NCBI GenBank assembly: GCA_947044365.1
Contig: OX345637.1
Coordinates: forward strand, 2,895,001-2,959,000
DNA: 64,000 nucleotides
Direction of reading: 5' to 3'
DNA from: Petrosia ficiformis
Lineage: Eukaryota > Porifera > Demospongiae > Haplosclerida > Petrosiidae
Program-made: the position numbers and the translations under genes
Notes under the pieces: generated by a model
Told to the model about the DNA's origin: nothing
Database searches by the model: none
Seen by the model: the letters and a program-made list of their open reading frames with translations, nothing else
Shown: positions 1 to 11,254 of the stretch, piece by piece
Layout of the letters: each line of letters opens with the position of its first letter
How positions within the stretch are numbered: the stretch's first letter is position 1

Positions 1-2
1 AA

Positions 3-401
3 CCCCATCCAATCCTTCATCGTGATGTTAGCAGTGCCAATGTCCTCCTAGAACAATCAGGAAGTGGACAATGGAAGGGGAAACTGTCTGACTATGGATC
101 TGCCAATCTTCTTCAAGATGTTCGTACAGTAGCTCCTGGTAGTCCTGCATATGCTGCTCCTGAAGCTCAATCTCCAAATCTTCATTCTCCTAAAATGGAT
201 GTTTACAGTTTTGGTATCCTGTTTGCGGAAATGGTTACCCGTCGTCTACCATCTGCTATTGTATTTGAGAGAAGAGAACAAATTCGAAGCATCCAGTGGC
301 CTTCCATCAAATCACTCGTAGAGCGTTGTACAACTCAAGATCCCCAAACCCGTCCCACGATCGAACAAGTGCTACAAGATCTAGACATTAATAGATTGTA
401 A
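3..401 (+). CDS. 3' end of a kelch-coiled coil-kinase gene (partial, starts before the window)
   Basis: This is the C-terminal part of a protein kinase domain, open from the first base of the window (frame starting at base 3) to a TAA at 399-401. Visible kinase motifs are HRDVSSANVLL (catalytic loop with Asp and Asn), DYG in place of the usual DFG magnesium-binding motif, AAPEAQ (APE of the activation segment end) and MDVYSFGILFAEM (helix F region). It is nearly identical to the last exon of the complete gene at 33140-33532; visible differences include Gln for Arg after VLLE, Val for Ile before RTVAP, Arg for Leu in VERCTT and two extra residues near the end (DLDINRL versus DINRL). The 5' part of the gene lies outside the window. 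Candidate poly(A) signals downstream are ATTAAA at 686-691 and AATAAA at 772-777. A phosphotransferase role follows from the family; the substrate is unknown. Confidence 0.85.
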   Translation, partial: PHPILHRDVSSANVLLEQSGSGQWKGKLSDYGSANLLQDVRTVAPGSPAYAAPEAQSPNLHSPKMDVYSFGILFAEMVTRRLPSAIVFERREQIRSIQWPSIKSLVERCTTQDPQTRPTIEQVLQDLDINRL

Positions 402-798
402 CATTTCGTTCCTTTTTTAAAATTATTTTTTAATGTAATATAGACGATGCATTTGTATAGACTAGTGTTTTTCAGCTGTGTAGCTTTTGTAGCTTTAGTA
501 GTTAGTATTTTGTATAAACAATTTTCATTTTGCTGATATAATTTATAATTTTTGTTAAGTCAATGGTGTGTTATACAACTTGAGAAAATGTTTTATTTTT
601 TCCTTATCTAGTTGTATTCTCCCTGAATATAAGTGTAACCTGTACCTCTATACAACTGGCTCCTAACAGTTACCAGTGGATATAAATTAAAACAGACTGT
701 ATCATAATGGCTTCCTATGCAGATGAAACTGTTATTTTTGTTGTGGAATGTCATTTCAATGCACAAAGAATAATAAAAACATTTTCAAGAAACATGGA
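402..798 (+). other. 3' flank / probable 3' UTR of the first kinase gene
   Basis: AT-rich sequence following the stop codon, nearly identical to 33533-33933 behind the second gene copy. It contains no open frame of note. The ATTAAA at 686-691 is AATAAA in the second copy, so the two genes may differ in poly(A) signal strength. The match between the copies stops abruptly near 798 where a unit-specific insertion begins. Confidence 0.5.
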
Positions 799-1279
799 TT
801 AAGATGTAGGGACGTCAAAACCCAAAAAGCATGCAAACAAGGTTGGGAGGGACCTAAAATTAAACAAACCACTTCCATTTAACCCATACATATAAAGCAA
901 AATACAAAGAGCTGTACTTATAACCCCGAGACCAGTATTTACTTATAAAGGTTTCAAACATTTTCCAGTATATTGACGGGTGAAGTTTCTTGAAGCGGGT
1001 GCATCATTTGATATCATTAGCCCTCAGATGTCATAATTATGACATCTGAGGGCTAATGATATCAAATTATTAGTTCCCATAATGTAATAAGCACTCATGA
1101 TGTAATAATTAGCCCTCCTAATGTATTAATTTGATACTATTAGCCCTCATGATCATGATTGATTTTATTAGCCTTGATGGATATTATTATTATCCCTGAT
1201 GGATATACCTTAGGTAGTGCTATTATAAATTTTGCAATTATACTATATTCAAATATGAAATAATTGTTATTATTATTCG
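799..1279. other. Insertion present only in the first unit
   Basis: Relative to the second unit (junction near 33938) this block is extra. Its first 100 bases (799-900) resemble 5550-5640, including the run AAGCATGCAAACAAGGTTGG, and the bases before it (765-798) also resemble 5508-5549, so this is a dispersed repeat. The rest contains a perfect palindrome and several spaced copies of the word TTAGCCCTC. No gene is visible. Confidence 0.5.
1006..1067. repeat. 62-bp perfect palindrome
   Basis: The sequence is its own reverse complement over 62 bases, centred on CATAATTATG (1032-1041) with arms containing ATTAGCCCTCAGATGTC. There is no spacer. It could extrude as a cruciform or be the fused ends of an inverted element. 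It is absent from the second unit. Confidence 0.9.
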
Positions 1280-2549
1280 CAAGAGCCGTTGAGATATCAG
1301 GAGTTAGTAGTATGAAGACACTACACTTCCTAAGATGTTGTGTCACCATCTGAAGTCATGATCAGTGACTAGCTAGTGAGATAGACTATTATTGATAATT
1401 ATTAGAGATAATCTCAGTGGTAGTGCAGAGATCTAGAGGAACTGCTGTGTCGGTTCAGGGTACTTGTGCAGTAAGTGAAATAGAGAGTAGACATCATCTC
1501 TAAGAAATACTACTCGATGAAAGAAAGTTGGTGATTCTAATATTCAGGACGATGATGGATGGGCAGCATGAACTGCATGTACGTAGATATAATATAGATT
1601 TATATAAATTGAAATAGCTTTACACATTTATTCAATTTGATGGTTTTGTGATTGTCTGAATTAGCACCTTATCTCAGTTCTTGATATTATAAAGACAGCT
1701 AAGCATAATCAGTATGAAGTAGAAACAATTATATTGATACTACTTTTGATGTAGATCGAGATTGCAGGTTTGACTGCTGTCCGATATATATACAGTATGT
1801 GAAATGTTGATTATCAATTCTGCGCTGCAACAATCACGAGGGTGTGGCTGGTCATGATTGCATTCAGAAGTCTCGTTCCCATGCAAGATTCACAGTACCC
1901 GGAATGAAACTTTTGGTATTCAGAATATAAACTCTTAATAGTCTCTTATTGGTGAGTGGACAACATTTCCAACATCCTTACCTACGATTCTTCTATATAT
2001 AAGTGAGTTCTTAGACCTACCTTGTATTCAATTTTCATGTAGATATTTCATGAGCTGCTGAAGACATTAATTTTTATTCCATTAATGTTTCAATCTCCTC
2101 ATGTCTCAGTATTCTATTATTCATAATTATAATAATAGTTTTGTTGCTGTACGAGTAAGAAAACTATTCATTGTCATTTTATTGTGCATTTCATGTGTTC
2201 AGTTTGTGTTCATAAACTATTAAAGAATACAAAGTAATAGATCAATATACTCAGTTCAGTGAATAGTTATCAGGATAACTGTATATCCATTACAAACCTA
2301 TATACATGAACATGTAGATTAAGATATAGTATATTCTTATTATCAGTACTAATATTGAATCTATTAATAGTAATTAGGACAATAATCATATGCCTCTTCA
2401 ATCAAATTATATACATGTACATGTATGCTTGATATTTTGATGCATGTATGCTTGTTTTGTTTTACCTTGTTCTTCAACAAGGAAGATCACATTTTCTTTC
2501 AAGTTGGTTTTCAATAATTATCAACTTATATTTTCAATATGTGAAGGTA
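1280..2549. other. Intergenic DNA shared by both units, no gene seen
   Basis: Matches 33939-36470 with several unit-specific indels: about 1919-2150 is present only here, while about 34118-34535 and the element at 35146-36008 are present only in the second unit. Long runs of A/T-rich sequence and stop codons in all frames. No RNA or protein gene recognised. Confidence 0.5.
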
Positions 2550-2885
2550 TTTGCTTGCCTGTTAATGTTAGGCTGGGCTTGACAAGAAATGTGACTATCA
2601 GACATACTAGGCATTAATTAGCAGCATTAATTAGTACTTCTTTACATGTGTAAGAGCAGGTGCTAAGTGTAGCTAAAGCCTTACACATGTGCTACTCTTC
2701 TTTGTTTGTGAGTTGCATTATGCATTATAATTATGTACTTATTATATAAATAATTATACTAATATTATTACTATTATTATTATATGGACATTGAATGAGT
2801 GAGGAGAGTTGGCTAGCCATCAAAGATCTTTAACCCACCATTCCTGGTTCTCAAGATTGGGCATTTAGTGTTCCATTTTTACTTT

Positions 2886-3035
2886 GAATTTCCTTAGCCA
2901 TTGTGGCTGCTTAGGTTCTATCTAAGCCATTCAGGTTGCTCATTTTGTAAGGCACAGTGGCTACTCTAATATTTTCTAAGCCCATTGCAGCCGTACTTAA
3001 TGAATTTTATAAGCCATTGTGGCTGCTTGTTTGTT
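2886..3035 (+). repeat. AGCCATTGTGGCTGC minisatellite, left arm
   Basis: Degenerate tandem copies of TAGCCATTGTGGCTGCTTA separated by TTTTCTAA-like spacers. It is the reverse complement of the array at 6165-6640, and each unit contains the small palindrome GCCAnnnTGGC. Confidence 0.7.
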
Positions 3036-3389
3036 TGTAGTGTGTGTTTGTTTGTTGTGTGTGTTTGTCTACGCCTATTACTAGCATACTAGGCACATGT
3101 ATTTTCATGTATATAGTATACATGTAAGGATAGATACATGTATGTATATTTGTATTATAATTTTGATACATGTCTGCACATACTTACATGTATAATTGAT
3201 ACATGTAATCACTTGGAATTTTAGTCCAAGAGGTGGCTAGTTAATGATTTAACATAAACAAATTGTACGAACAAAAACACACAGATGGACACACACACAC
3301 ACAATGTGGTTATCAACTTACCATACCTTTCTGTCTACCTTTCACAATGAGGTTAATAATTAAAATAAATAATTATGTGCTCTAGTTAT

Positions 3390-3690
3390 TCATTGACTCT
3401 TCCCCTTTAGGAGGGTTACTGTAAATGGTTTGGAAAACTGCCTGTCTGTGCGACCCCACTGAACCGGACACTCCTGGACTTCCATACTTGACGTGTATAC
3501 ACTCCTCTGAATTGGCAAGAACGAGCACTCACTAATATTCACTACCATACTATAAGCTATCAAAAAGGGTAAGAAATCCACTAGATGTGGCTACTTTCAA
3601 TCTTCCTGCATCTAATGAAGCACGAGTGTTACATCACTGGCTGTCTCAATGACTCCTCTTTCCAACAAAGCAAGTTAGAATCTTTGTATG
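3390..3690 (-). repeat. Dispersed repeat with conserved minus-strand frame
   Basis: Read on the minus strand it begins with TTCTAACTTGCTTTGTTGG, the core of a repeat found at many places in the window, and continues into a 63-codon frame with VQECPVQWGRTDRQFSKPF. The second unit keeps the frame (37368-37571, ECPVQRGRTDRHSSKPF). The frame has no recognised domain. It is most likely part of a repeated element and not a host gene; conservation between the units is expected from recent duplication. Confidence 0.4.
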
Positions 3691-3965
3691 TATACATATA
3701 CTTGGAATGTTATAAAGCTAACAAGTTTTATGAAACACTCCGCTCATAATTATAACATAAATTAATTATAAATCTGCAAATAATATCACATTCAGTTGCT
3801 CTATATTATAAACATGTATTATGTACTATTAACTTGGTACTACCCCTGTAAGTAATTATTATTATATTAAGAACCAATGCGTGCATGTACATGTACAACA
3901 TATATATCTATATATGTTATACATGTACATATATGTATTGATTTTGATACATCTATCTCTTAGGT

Positions 3966-4160
3966 ATGTCTAATCATGATCCAGAGGTTTGTGTGCTGGA
4001 AATGGGATGATAGCAATAATGAAAGAGGACAGATGAATTTTGATCTGAGGAAGTATGTACTGTTAGTAATAATAATATTTATATGTTCAGATTATGTATC
4101 TATAACTGGATACTATTCCTTTATTATTATATTACAAGTCTATAATATACAGATATATTG
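3966..4160 (+). other. Possible exon remnant
   Basis: A splice-acceptor-like TCTCTTAG precedes a stretch with two overlapping open frames (MSNHDPEVCVLEMG and VCWKWDDSNNERGQ). The second unit (38798-38983) is almost identical. Neither frame matches a family I recognise, and no splice partner with a continuous frame could be established. This may be a decayed exon or chance. Confidence 0.2.
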
Positions 4161-4513
4161 ATTTATGGTACATGTACAGGGTTCTTACTGAATTTTAGTG
4201 GGTGGGGAGAAAGAGTATTTGATTATTATAAAATTATCATTTTCAATCCACTACATTAGTTACTATTAGTTAATCCCAATCCCACTTCTGTACGAAGCCT
4301 TGTTACCCTCGCTGTGCTTTTGCATAAGCTCATAAGCTCCTGACTATACATATACTAATTTAGGAAGCTTTACAAAGTTCCACATTTAATTAGTAACCTG
4401 TTAGTTTGTTAATACTTTCTAAATGTTCGCATTGGTAAAGCCCCCATAATTATACATTCATTCATGCCATATATACTTGTATCCTCTCCATTGTTTGTCT
4501 GACTAAATTCACT

Positions 4514-4960
4514 ATGGACAATATTATTATGAGTGCAGTACATGATGGTCAGGTGAGATGTCATGTGACATCCTTCCTTTATAACTTCCTCTTTCTTTCT
4601 CCTTTCCAGACATTACCTCTTCCTCTTCTTCCTCCTCTCTTTTTTCTGCATGCTTCTTGTCCTCTAATTCTTCCTCTACCTCTTTCTACTCTCTTTTGTA
4701 GAGCACTCTTTTTTCCTCCTCTTCCTCCTCATATTATTTCTTTATCTTACTCATCTTTTCTTCTTCTTCCTTGTTGTATGTCTCTTTGTCCTTCTACTAC
4801 TACTCTTCCTCAATTATTAATTTTCTTTCTTCTCTATTTCATTATTGTTTCTCATTCTACATTTTTCAGCTGATGATCCTCAGAGTTGTGGAGATGATGT
4901 GGTATTTTACAAGTGGTTTTCAGAGAAAATGGGTCACTAAAAAACAAGTTAGTATTTAAA
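4514..4960 (+). other. Exon-intron-like segment with long pyrimidine tract, probably decayed
   Basis: ATGGACAATATTATTATGAG leads to CAG|GTGAG at about 4552, followed by roughly 300 bases of strongly pyrimidine-rich DNA ending TTTTTCAG (4870) and a candidate exon beginning CTGATGATCCTCAGAG. The layout resembles a vertebrate-like intron. The second unit (39360-39890) shares it, but its downstream frame diverges from this one by several indels, which suggests there is no coding constraint. No domain recognised. Confidence 0.25.
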
Positions 4961-5237
4961 TATAAAATTATAAAGAGCAGACTTTCCCACAAACCAATTA
5001 TTCTAAACAAACAGTTCATGTACTCTTCTCTGTCCTCACTAATTAAACTGTTTCTATGGTATTTATATATTCCATAGAAACTTTTAAATACAGTATCTAA
5101 CATAATATATTTAGAGGTTTCTGTAGTTTTCTATGAAATGTATTTGCACATTCAATTAACAATTTTAGATTACAGCATTCTAACACTCTTTAATCTTAAA
5201 TATAACTACATTGTAGACACCACATCACATAACAATG

Positions 5238-6095
5238 TGATTGTATATACATGTATCAATCTTAATGTACATGTACTATATCAATCCTAATGTACATGTA
5301 CATGTATCAATCCTAATGTACATACATGTACATGTATCAATCCTAATGTACATGTACATGAACAGTATCAATCCTAATGTACATGAACAGTATCAATCCT
5401 AATGTACCTGTACTGTATCAATCCTAATGTACCTGTACTGTATCAATCCTAATGTACATGTACTGTATCAATCCATATGTACATGTACAGTATCAATCCT
5501 AATGTACACAAGAATAATAAAAAACATTTTCAATAAAAGTGAAAGAAGATGTAGGGATGTCAAACCCCAAAAAGCATGCAAACAAGGTTGGGAAGCTAAC
5601 ATTGGACCCAAAATTAAACAAACCACTTCCATATCACCCTACATAAGTACTTACACCGCTATAATGTAATGTATCAATCACAATGTACATGTACAGTATG
5701 TACCTGATGTATATATGTATGTACCTGTATCAATCCTAATATACATGTGCAGTGTCAATCCTAATGTACATGCCCATATATGTATGTACCTGTATCAATC
5801 CTAATATACATGTGCAGTGTCAATCCTAATGTACATGCCCATATATGTATGTACCTGTATCAATCCTAATATACATGTGCAGTGTCAATCCTAATGTACA
5901 TGCACGTATATGTATGTACCTGTATCAATCCTAATATACATGTACAGTATCAATCCTAATGTACATGCCCATATATGTATGTACCTGTATCAATCCTAAT
6001 ATACATGTACAGTATCAATCCTAATGTACATGCATGTTATGTACATATACATGTATCAATCATGATATACATGTACATTCATCAATCCTGATGTA
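5238..6095. repeat. 25-bp-type satellite (ATCAATCCTAATGTAC...) inside the foldback structure
   Basis: Tandem copies of a unit built on ATCAATCCTAATGTACATG with variable spacers. It is interrupted at about 5508-5665 by a dispersed repeat related to 765-900. A distinct higher-order form with ATATATGTATGTACCTG recurs every ~75 bases between 5700 and 6030. The second unit is shorter (40084-40310 and 41000-41310). Confidence 0.85.
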
Positions 6096-6164
6096 GATGA
6101 AAATTCATGTTGTTAGCATGCTAGCAATAGGCGTAGACAAACAACAAACAAGCATTAAACACTA

Positions 6165-6640
6165 GAGCAGCCACAATGGCTTAGAAAAATAATTATCAGC
6201 CACAACGGCTTAGAAAAATAATTATCAGCCACAATGGCTTAGAAAATAATTATCAGCCACAGTGGCTTAGAAAATAATTATCAGCCACCATGACTTAGAA
6301 AAATAATTATCAGCCACCACGACTTAGAAAAATAATTATCAGTCACCATGGCTTGGAAAAATAATTATCAGCCACCATGGCTTGGAAAAATAATTATCAG
6401 CCACCATGGCTTGGAAAAATAATTATCAGCCACAATGGCTTAGAAAATAATTATCAGCCACAATGGCTTAGAAAATAAGCAGCCACAATGCGCTTAGAAA
6501 ATAGGCAGCCACAATGGCTTAGAAAAATAATTATCAGCCACCGTGGCTTAGAAAAATAATTATTGGCCACAATGGCTTAGAAAAATAATTATCAGCCACA
6601 ATGGCTTAGAAAATAAGCAGCCACAATGGCTTAGAAAAGT
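6165..6640 (+). repeat. GCAGCCACAATGGCTTAGAAAA minisatellite, right arm
   Basis: About 17 tandem copies of a 26-28 bp unit, CAGCCACAATGGCTTAGAAA plus AATAATTAT or AAGCAG. It is the inverted counterpart of 2886-3035. The second unit has only a short version (41415-41585). Confidence 0.85.
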
Positions 6641-7243
6641 AAGTAAAAATGGAACACTGAATGCCCAGTTTTGAGAACCTGGAATTGTGGGTTAAAGACC
6701 TTTGATGGCCAGCTAACTCTCCTCACTCATCCAGTGTCCATATAATAATAATAATACAAAAAGTAGTATACTTAAATAACAAGTACATAACATAATGCAA
6801 CTCACAAACCATGAAGAGAAGTATAGAGCTGCCGTAAACTTAAGTTGGTCACATGTGCAAGGTTTGAGATCAGTGAGGCAGTCAGAGGCACACCAAGCAC
6901 GTGCACTTATAAAAGCAGCTGGCAATCATTGACTACCCATGCAAAAGAAGTGCTGATTAGTACTGATTATAATCACTGATAAGTACTAATCAATGTCTAG
7001 CACAGCTAATAGTCATATTTCTTGTTAAGCCCATCCTAACACTAACCGGCAAGCAAATATCTTCCTCTATATTATGTTTGCATACACTACAATTAATTTT
7101 AGAAAAAAATAGGTGCATGTATTCTGTAAACCTTTTTAGATATAAAACATACCTTAGTATACCAGAATCCTTGTTGTATTAAACTGGTAGTTCACTTATA
7201 ATGTCTGTCTGCAAAATCTTTAAAAGAACAATTCTAATATTAT

Positions 7244-7470
7244 GTATACATGTACGTACAAATTAACGGTACAATGTACATATACATGTATCAATCTTAT
7301 TGTACATGTACATGTATCAATCCTATTGTACATGTACATGTACATGTATTATTCCTAATCTACATGTACATGTACATGTATCAATCCTATTGTACATGTA
7401 CATGTATTATTCCTAATCTACATGTACATGTATCAATCCTAATGTACATGTATATTTATCAATTCTATTG
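7244..7470. repeat. Short array of the ATCAATCC/TGTACATG satellite
   Basis: Copies of TGTACATGTATCAATCCTA and variants with TATTATTCCTAATC. It sits just outside the right foldback arm. Only a remnant remains in the second unit near 42030-42100. Confidence 0.75.
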
Positions 7471-8569
7471 TGTACATAAACCAATTACACATTTAGGACT
7501 GATAAATTACAAACACACTGTATCAATGGACTCAATGTACAGGGATTAGCCATTACATTTTACCTATGTATAATAATTATGTATAATAATTATAATAATA
7601 ACTATTATGGAGTATGTTAGCAGGACTGAGTTATAATATTGATAATATGATTAATGCAATAATTTGTTACAACCTTGATAACAATTTTGCCATCTTCAAA
7701 TCGTTCATTATATGACATGTTCATCGCACATACACATTATAATTAATGAATGATGAAATACTTTTATCAAAGCAGCTTTTAGGTTTAAACTCACTACAGC
7801 ATTTCATAATAGCTACTTAAGTATACATGTACATGTAGCTACATCTGAAGCTTAATTACTCATGGACAATGCTTGTTTTTCACTTAAATTCATTCCAGGT
7901 TTCCATGCATATGGCTTTTAATGTTATTGGAACTAAGTAAGCTTGTGGATTTATCATCTCAGATCACTTCTAGCTTGATGGTATAGCAATCGAAATTTTG
8001 ATTAGGACCACACCCATTTTATTAATTATAATATAATAATAATACATTTTGTCATCTGCTATTTATTGTACTATTAAATGATATAATAAATATTAGGAAA
8101 AGTTATTACATACATGTTTCATGTGTATAATAGAACACATTGTGATAATAACTATCATTATCATGATGTTTTTGGTCATTATCTATCATATGATGTTACC
8201 ATAGCAACCACATACTGTAACCACATGAGTAACTATCTGTTATAGAATATATATTAATTGATAATAGTATAATATTACTTTGTAGCTAGGAAGCTACTTT
8301 AAAGACTAGAAACAAAATATTATTATAATACTTATAGAGATAATATATACATGAATTTATAATACTAAGATGCTAACATCAGGGGTATCGACATTCCTAC
8401 ATGTATGTTCCATCAGGAGCACAGTTGATAACATATCTGGGGCTATATTTTTCTGATACTAATAACAGCACTGGAAAACAAAACACATTTTTTTGAGTTT
8501 AGAGAATGAGCAGTGGAGCACCAAAGAATTCATTTTCTAGTGCTGTTAATAACATACTGTGGTATAATC
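7471..8569. other. Intergenic DNA, no gene seen
   Basis: AT-rich unique-looking sequence, closely matched by 42100-43230 in the second unit. Contains a short inverted motif around TTCTAGTGCTGTTAATAA (8535) and its partner AATAACAGCACTGGAAAA (8461), possibly the two ends of a very small inverted-repeat element. Confidence 0.4.
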
Positions 8570-10118
8570 CTGTATGTCCCTAGTATATACAGTCATTAGT
8601 AAGTGTATACTAGGAGTATGTCCCTAGTATATACAGTCAGTAGTAAGGAGTATGTCCCTATTACATACAGTCGGTAGTAAGTGTATACTAGGAGTATGTC
8701 CCTAGTATATACAGTCAGTAGTAAGTGTATACAAATAGTATGTCCCTAGTATATACAGTCAGTAGTAAGTGTATACTAGGAGTATGTCCCTAGTATATAC
8801 AGTCATTAGTAAGTGTATACTAGGAGTATGTCCCTAGTATATACAGTCAGTAGTAAGTGTATACTAGGAGTATGTCCCTAGTATATACAGTCAGTAGTAA
8901 GGAGTATGTCCCTAGTACATGCAGTTGGTAGTAAGTGTATACTAGGAGTATGTCCCTATTACATACAGTCGGTAGTAAGTGTATACTAGGAGTATGTCCC
9001 TAGTATATACAGTCAGTAGTAAGTGTATACAAGGAGTATGTCCCTAGTATATACAGTCAGTAGTAAGTGTATACTAGGAATATGTCCCTAGTATATACAG
9101 TCATTAGTACGTGTATACTAGGAGTATGTCCCTAGTATATACAGTCAGTAGTAAGTGTATACTAGGAGTATGTCCCTAGTATATACAGTCATTAGTAAGT
9201 GTATACTAGGAGTATGTCCCTAGTATATACAGTCAGTAGTAAGTGTATACTAGGAGTATGTACCTAGTATATACAGTCAGTAGTAAGTGTATACTAGGAG
9301 TATGTCCCTAGTATATATAGTCAGTTGTAAGTGTATACAAATAGTATGTCCCTAGTATATACAGTCAGTAGTAAGTGTATACTAGGAATATGTCCCTAGT
9401 ATATACAGTCATTAGTACGTGTATACTAGGAGTATGTCCCTAGTATATACATTCAGTAGTAAGGAGTATGTCCCTAGTACATACAGTCGGTAGTAAGTGT
9501 ATACTAGGAGTATGTCCCTAGTATATACAGTCAGTAGTAAGTGTATACAAGGAGTATGTCCCTAGTATATACAGTCAGTAGTAAGTGTATACTAGGAATA
9601 TGTCCCTAGTATATACAGTCATTAGTACGTGTATACTAGGAGTATGTCCCTAGTATATACAGTCAGTTGTAAGTGTATACAAATAGTATGTCCCTAGTAT
9701 ATACAGTCAGTAGTAAGTGTATACTAGGAATATGTCCCTAGTATATACAGTCATTAGTACGTGTATACTAGGAGTATGTCCCTAGTATATACAGTCATTA
9801 GTAAGTGTATACTAGGAGTATGTCCCTAGTATATACAGTCAGTAGTAAGTATATACTAGGAGTATGTCCCTAGAATATACAGTCAGTAGTAAGTGTATAC
9901 TAGGAGTATGTCCTTAGTATATACAATCAGTACTAAGAGTATACTAGGAGTATGTCCCTAGTATATACAGTCAGTAGTAAGTGTATACTAGGAGTATGTC
10001 CCTAGTATATATTGTCAGTAGTAAGTGTATACTAGGAGTATGTCCCTAGTACATTGTATATACAGTCAGTAGTAAGTGTATACTAGGAGTATGTCCCTAG
10101 TATATACAGTCAGTAGTA
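8570..10118. repeat. 44-bp minisatellite (GTATGTCCCTAGTATATACAG...)
   Basis: About 35 tandem copies of a 44-bp unit, read as GTATGTCCCTAGTATATACA followed by GTCAGTAGTAAGTGTATACT and AGGA. Variant units lacking GTGTATACTAGG (short form, AAGGAGTATG junctions) recur in a pattern, which points to higher-order expansion. The corresponding array in the second unit (43231-44043) has about half as many copies. Confidence 0.95.
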
Positions 10119-10794
10119 TGATATATACATGTACTACTAGATAGTGGTAGGGACCTATTATCAGACACTATGCTAGTCCATTGCTTCATTATTGTGTTAC
10201 AGTATAATCTATTATCATTATGACATTAAACTATACACTATGAAATTCATAATTTTATTCATCACGTGGACTTTAGTTATATTCCTGTAATATATGAATA
10301 GCGAGTGTATAAAAGCAAATATCGTATTTCCTGAAAATAATGCCTATAATGTGTTTATCTCACTACCAGCATTCTTGTTGTGGTCTTGTATTTATTCTTT
10401 TAATCATTTTATGAAATTGACTTTTTCCTAGGTGCTTCAACTGCTTGAATACTACATCATGATTTGTGCTTCTCTTGAGACTTCTCCACATTTAACTGAG
10501 ACACATCAATCTAACACTTTACAACTAAATAGAAAGCATGATAACACACTGGCAAATGTAGATATATGTTTCTGAACACACCCAAATGGGTGTTTATTCA
10601 ACATAGGCATTTATTTCCACTGGCTACTGCAGGCATTTAATCAAAGCCAGCATTTAATTATAATAGGCATTTAATTCATGAAATACAGTATTTGATTCAA
10701 ATTTTATTTGAATTTGACATACATGTACACAAAAAGGAATAATTATAATTATGAAATGGTGATGGTAAAAGATTCCTTTTGTTGCTATAGATAT
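10119..10794 (+). other. Intergenic DNA with a possible exon at 10440-10575
   Basis: A good acceptor TTTTTCCTAG (10430-10439) precedes an open frame starting VLQLLEYYIMICASLETSPH and ending at a stop near 10575. The second unit (44341-44526) keeps the frame and reads a few codons further because of a small indel. I do not recognise the sequence and could not link it to another exon. The rest of the stretch holds nothing recognised. Confidence 0.25.
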
Positions 10795-11254
10795 TACTGT
10801 ATTTCCTCGTACAAACGCCTCTCCCAAATAAAAGCCTAGCCTCGTATAAACGCCTGGCCATTGTCATTAAATTCAAAATAAACGCCTAGGCGTGGCATGA
10901 TATATCACGTGATGTGAACGATTACACCTCGACGGTCCACGAGGTCATACTTAGTTAGCCTGGGTGAAGCGTGAACGATCGAGCTATTGGTTGTCCTTCT
11001 CTTGCTCGACAGACAAAGCTTCGCCAATATATGGACTCCAAACATACTTGTAAACGTGGTGACCAGTCATAACACTGCTTTTCTCGAAAATTGTCTTCGT
11101 CGCTGTCACCTCCATTCTCCAACGAGACTGTTACGTTGGGTGGACACTGAAGCATGTGATGTATCATCAAATAAACTCCTGCCTCGAATAAACGCCCAGA
11201 GATGTACTCGAGTTAAGAAATAAACGCCCGGCGTTTATACGAGGAAATGCGGTA
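10795..11254. mobile_element. MITE with TACYGTATTTCCTCG terminal inverted repeats (first unit)
   Basis: The left end is TACTGTATTTCCTCGTACAA and the right end, reverse complemented, is TACCGCATTTCCTCGTATAA. Inside each end are several spaced copies of ATAAACGCC. The same element is at 44715-45192, so it predates the duplication. It contains short open frames on both strands but no recognisable transposase, and is presumed non-autonomous. Confidence 0.75.

Larger units (their letters stand above)
2550..7062. repeat. Foldback-like structure with long inverted arms (first unit)
   Basis: The left arm (about 2550-3110) is the imperfect reverse complement of the right arm (about 6085-7062). Shared landmarks, read inward, are the end word GTATTTGCTTGCC, the TATGGACA...GAGTGAGGAGAGTTGGC block, the ATCAAAG...TTTAACCCACC block, GTGTTCCATTTTTAC, and a minisatellite of the word AGCCATTGTGGCTGC. 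The right arm is longer mainly because its minisatellite array is longer. Long inverted arms built partly of short tandem repeats resemble Foldback-type elements, but no transposase is visible inside and no target duplication was identified. The second unit has the same structure at 36474-42017, so insertion predates the duplication. Confidence 0.6.

Noticed and set aside
1140..1349. 69-codon minus-strand frame near the first kinase 3' end
   Set aside because: AT-rich, low-complexity (Asn/Ile runs), and it crosses an insertion breakpoint between the units.
2886..3035. Transcription-factor binding array (GCCAnnnTGGC-like sites)
   Set aside because: The palindromic word is part of a degenerate minisatellite in transposon-like arms; no evidence of regulation.
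4514..4873. 119-codon Leu/Pro/Ser-rich frame resembling a membrane protein
   Set aside because: It reads through the pyrimidine-rich intron-like tract. The sister unit does not keep the frame.
8570..10118. CRISPR-like array
   Set aside because: Repeats are directly adjacent without unique spacers, and the context is eukaryotic.
10955..11223. Overlapping frames of 71-78 codons on both strands inside the TACCGTATTTCCTCG MITE
   Set aside because: Both strands are open because the segment is relatively GC-rich and stop-poor. No domain is visible, and conservation in the second unit is explained by recent duplication.
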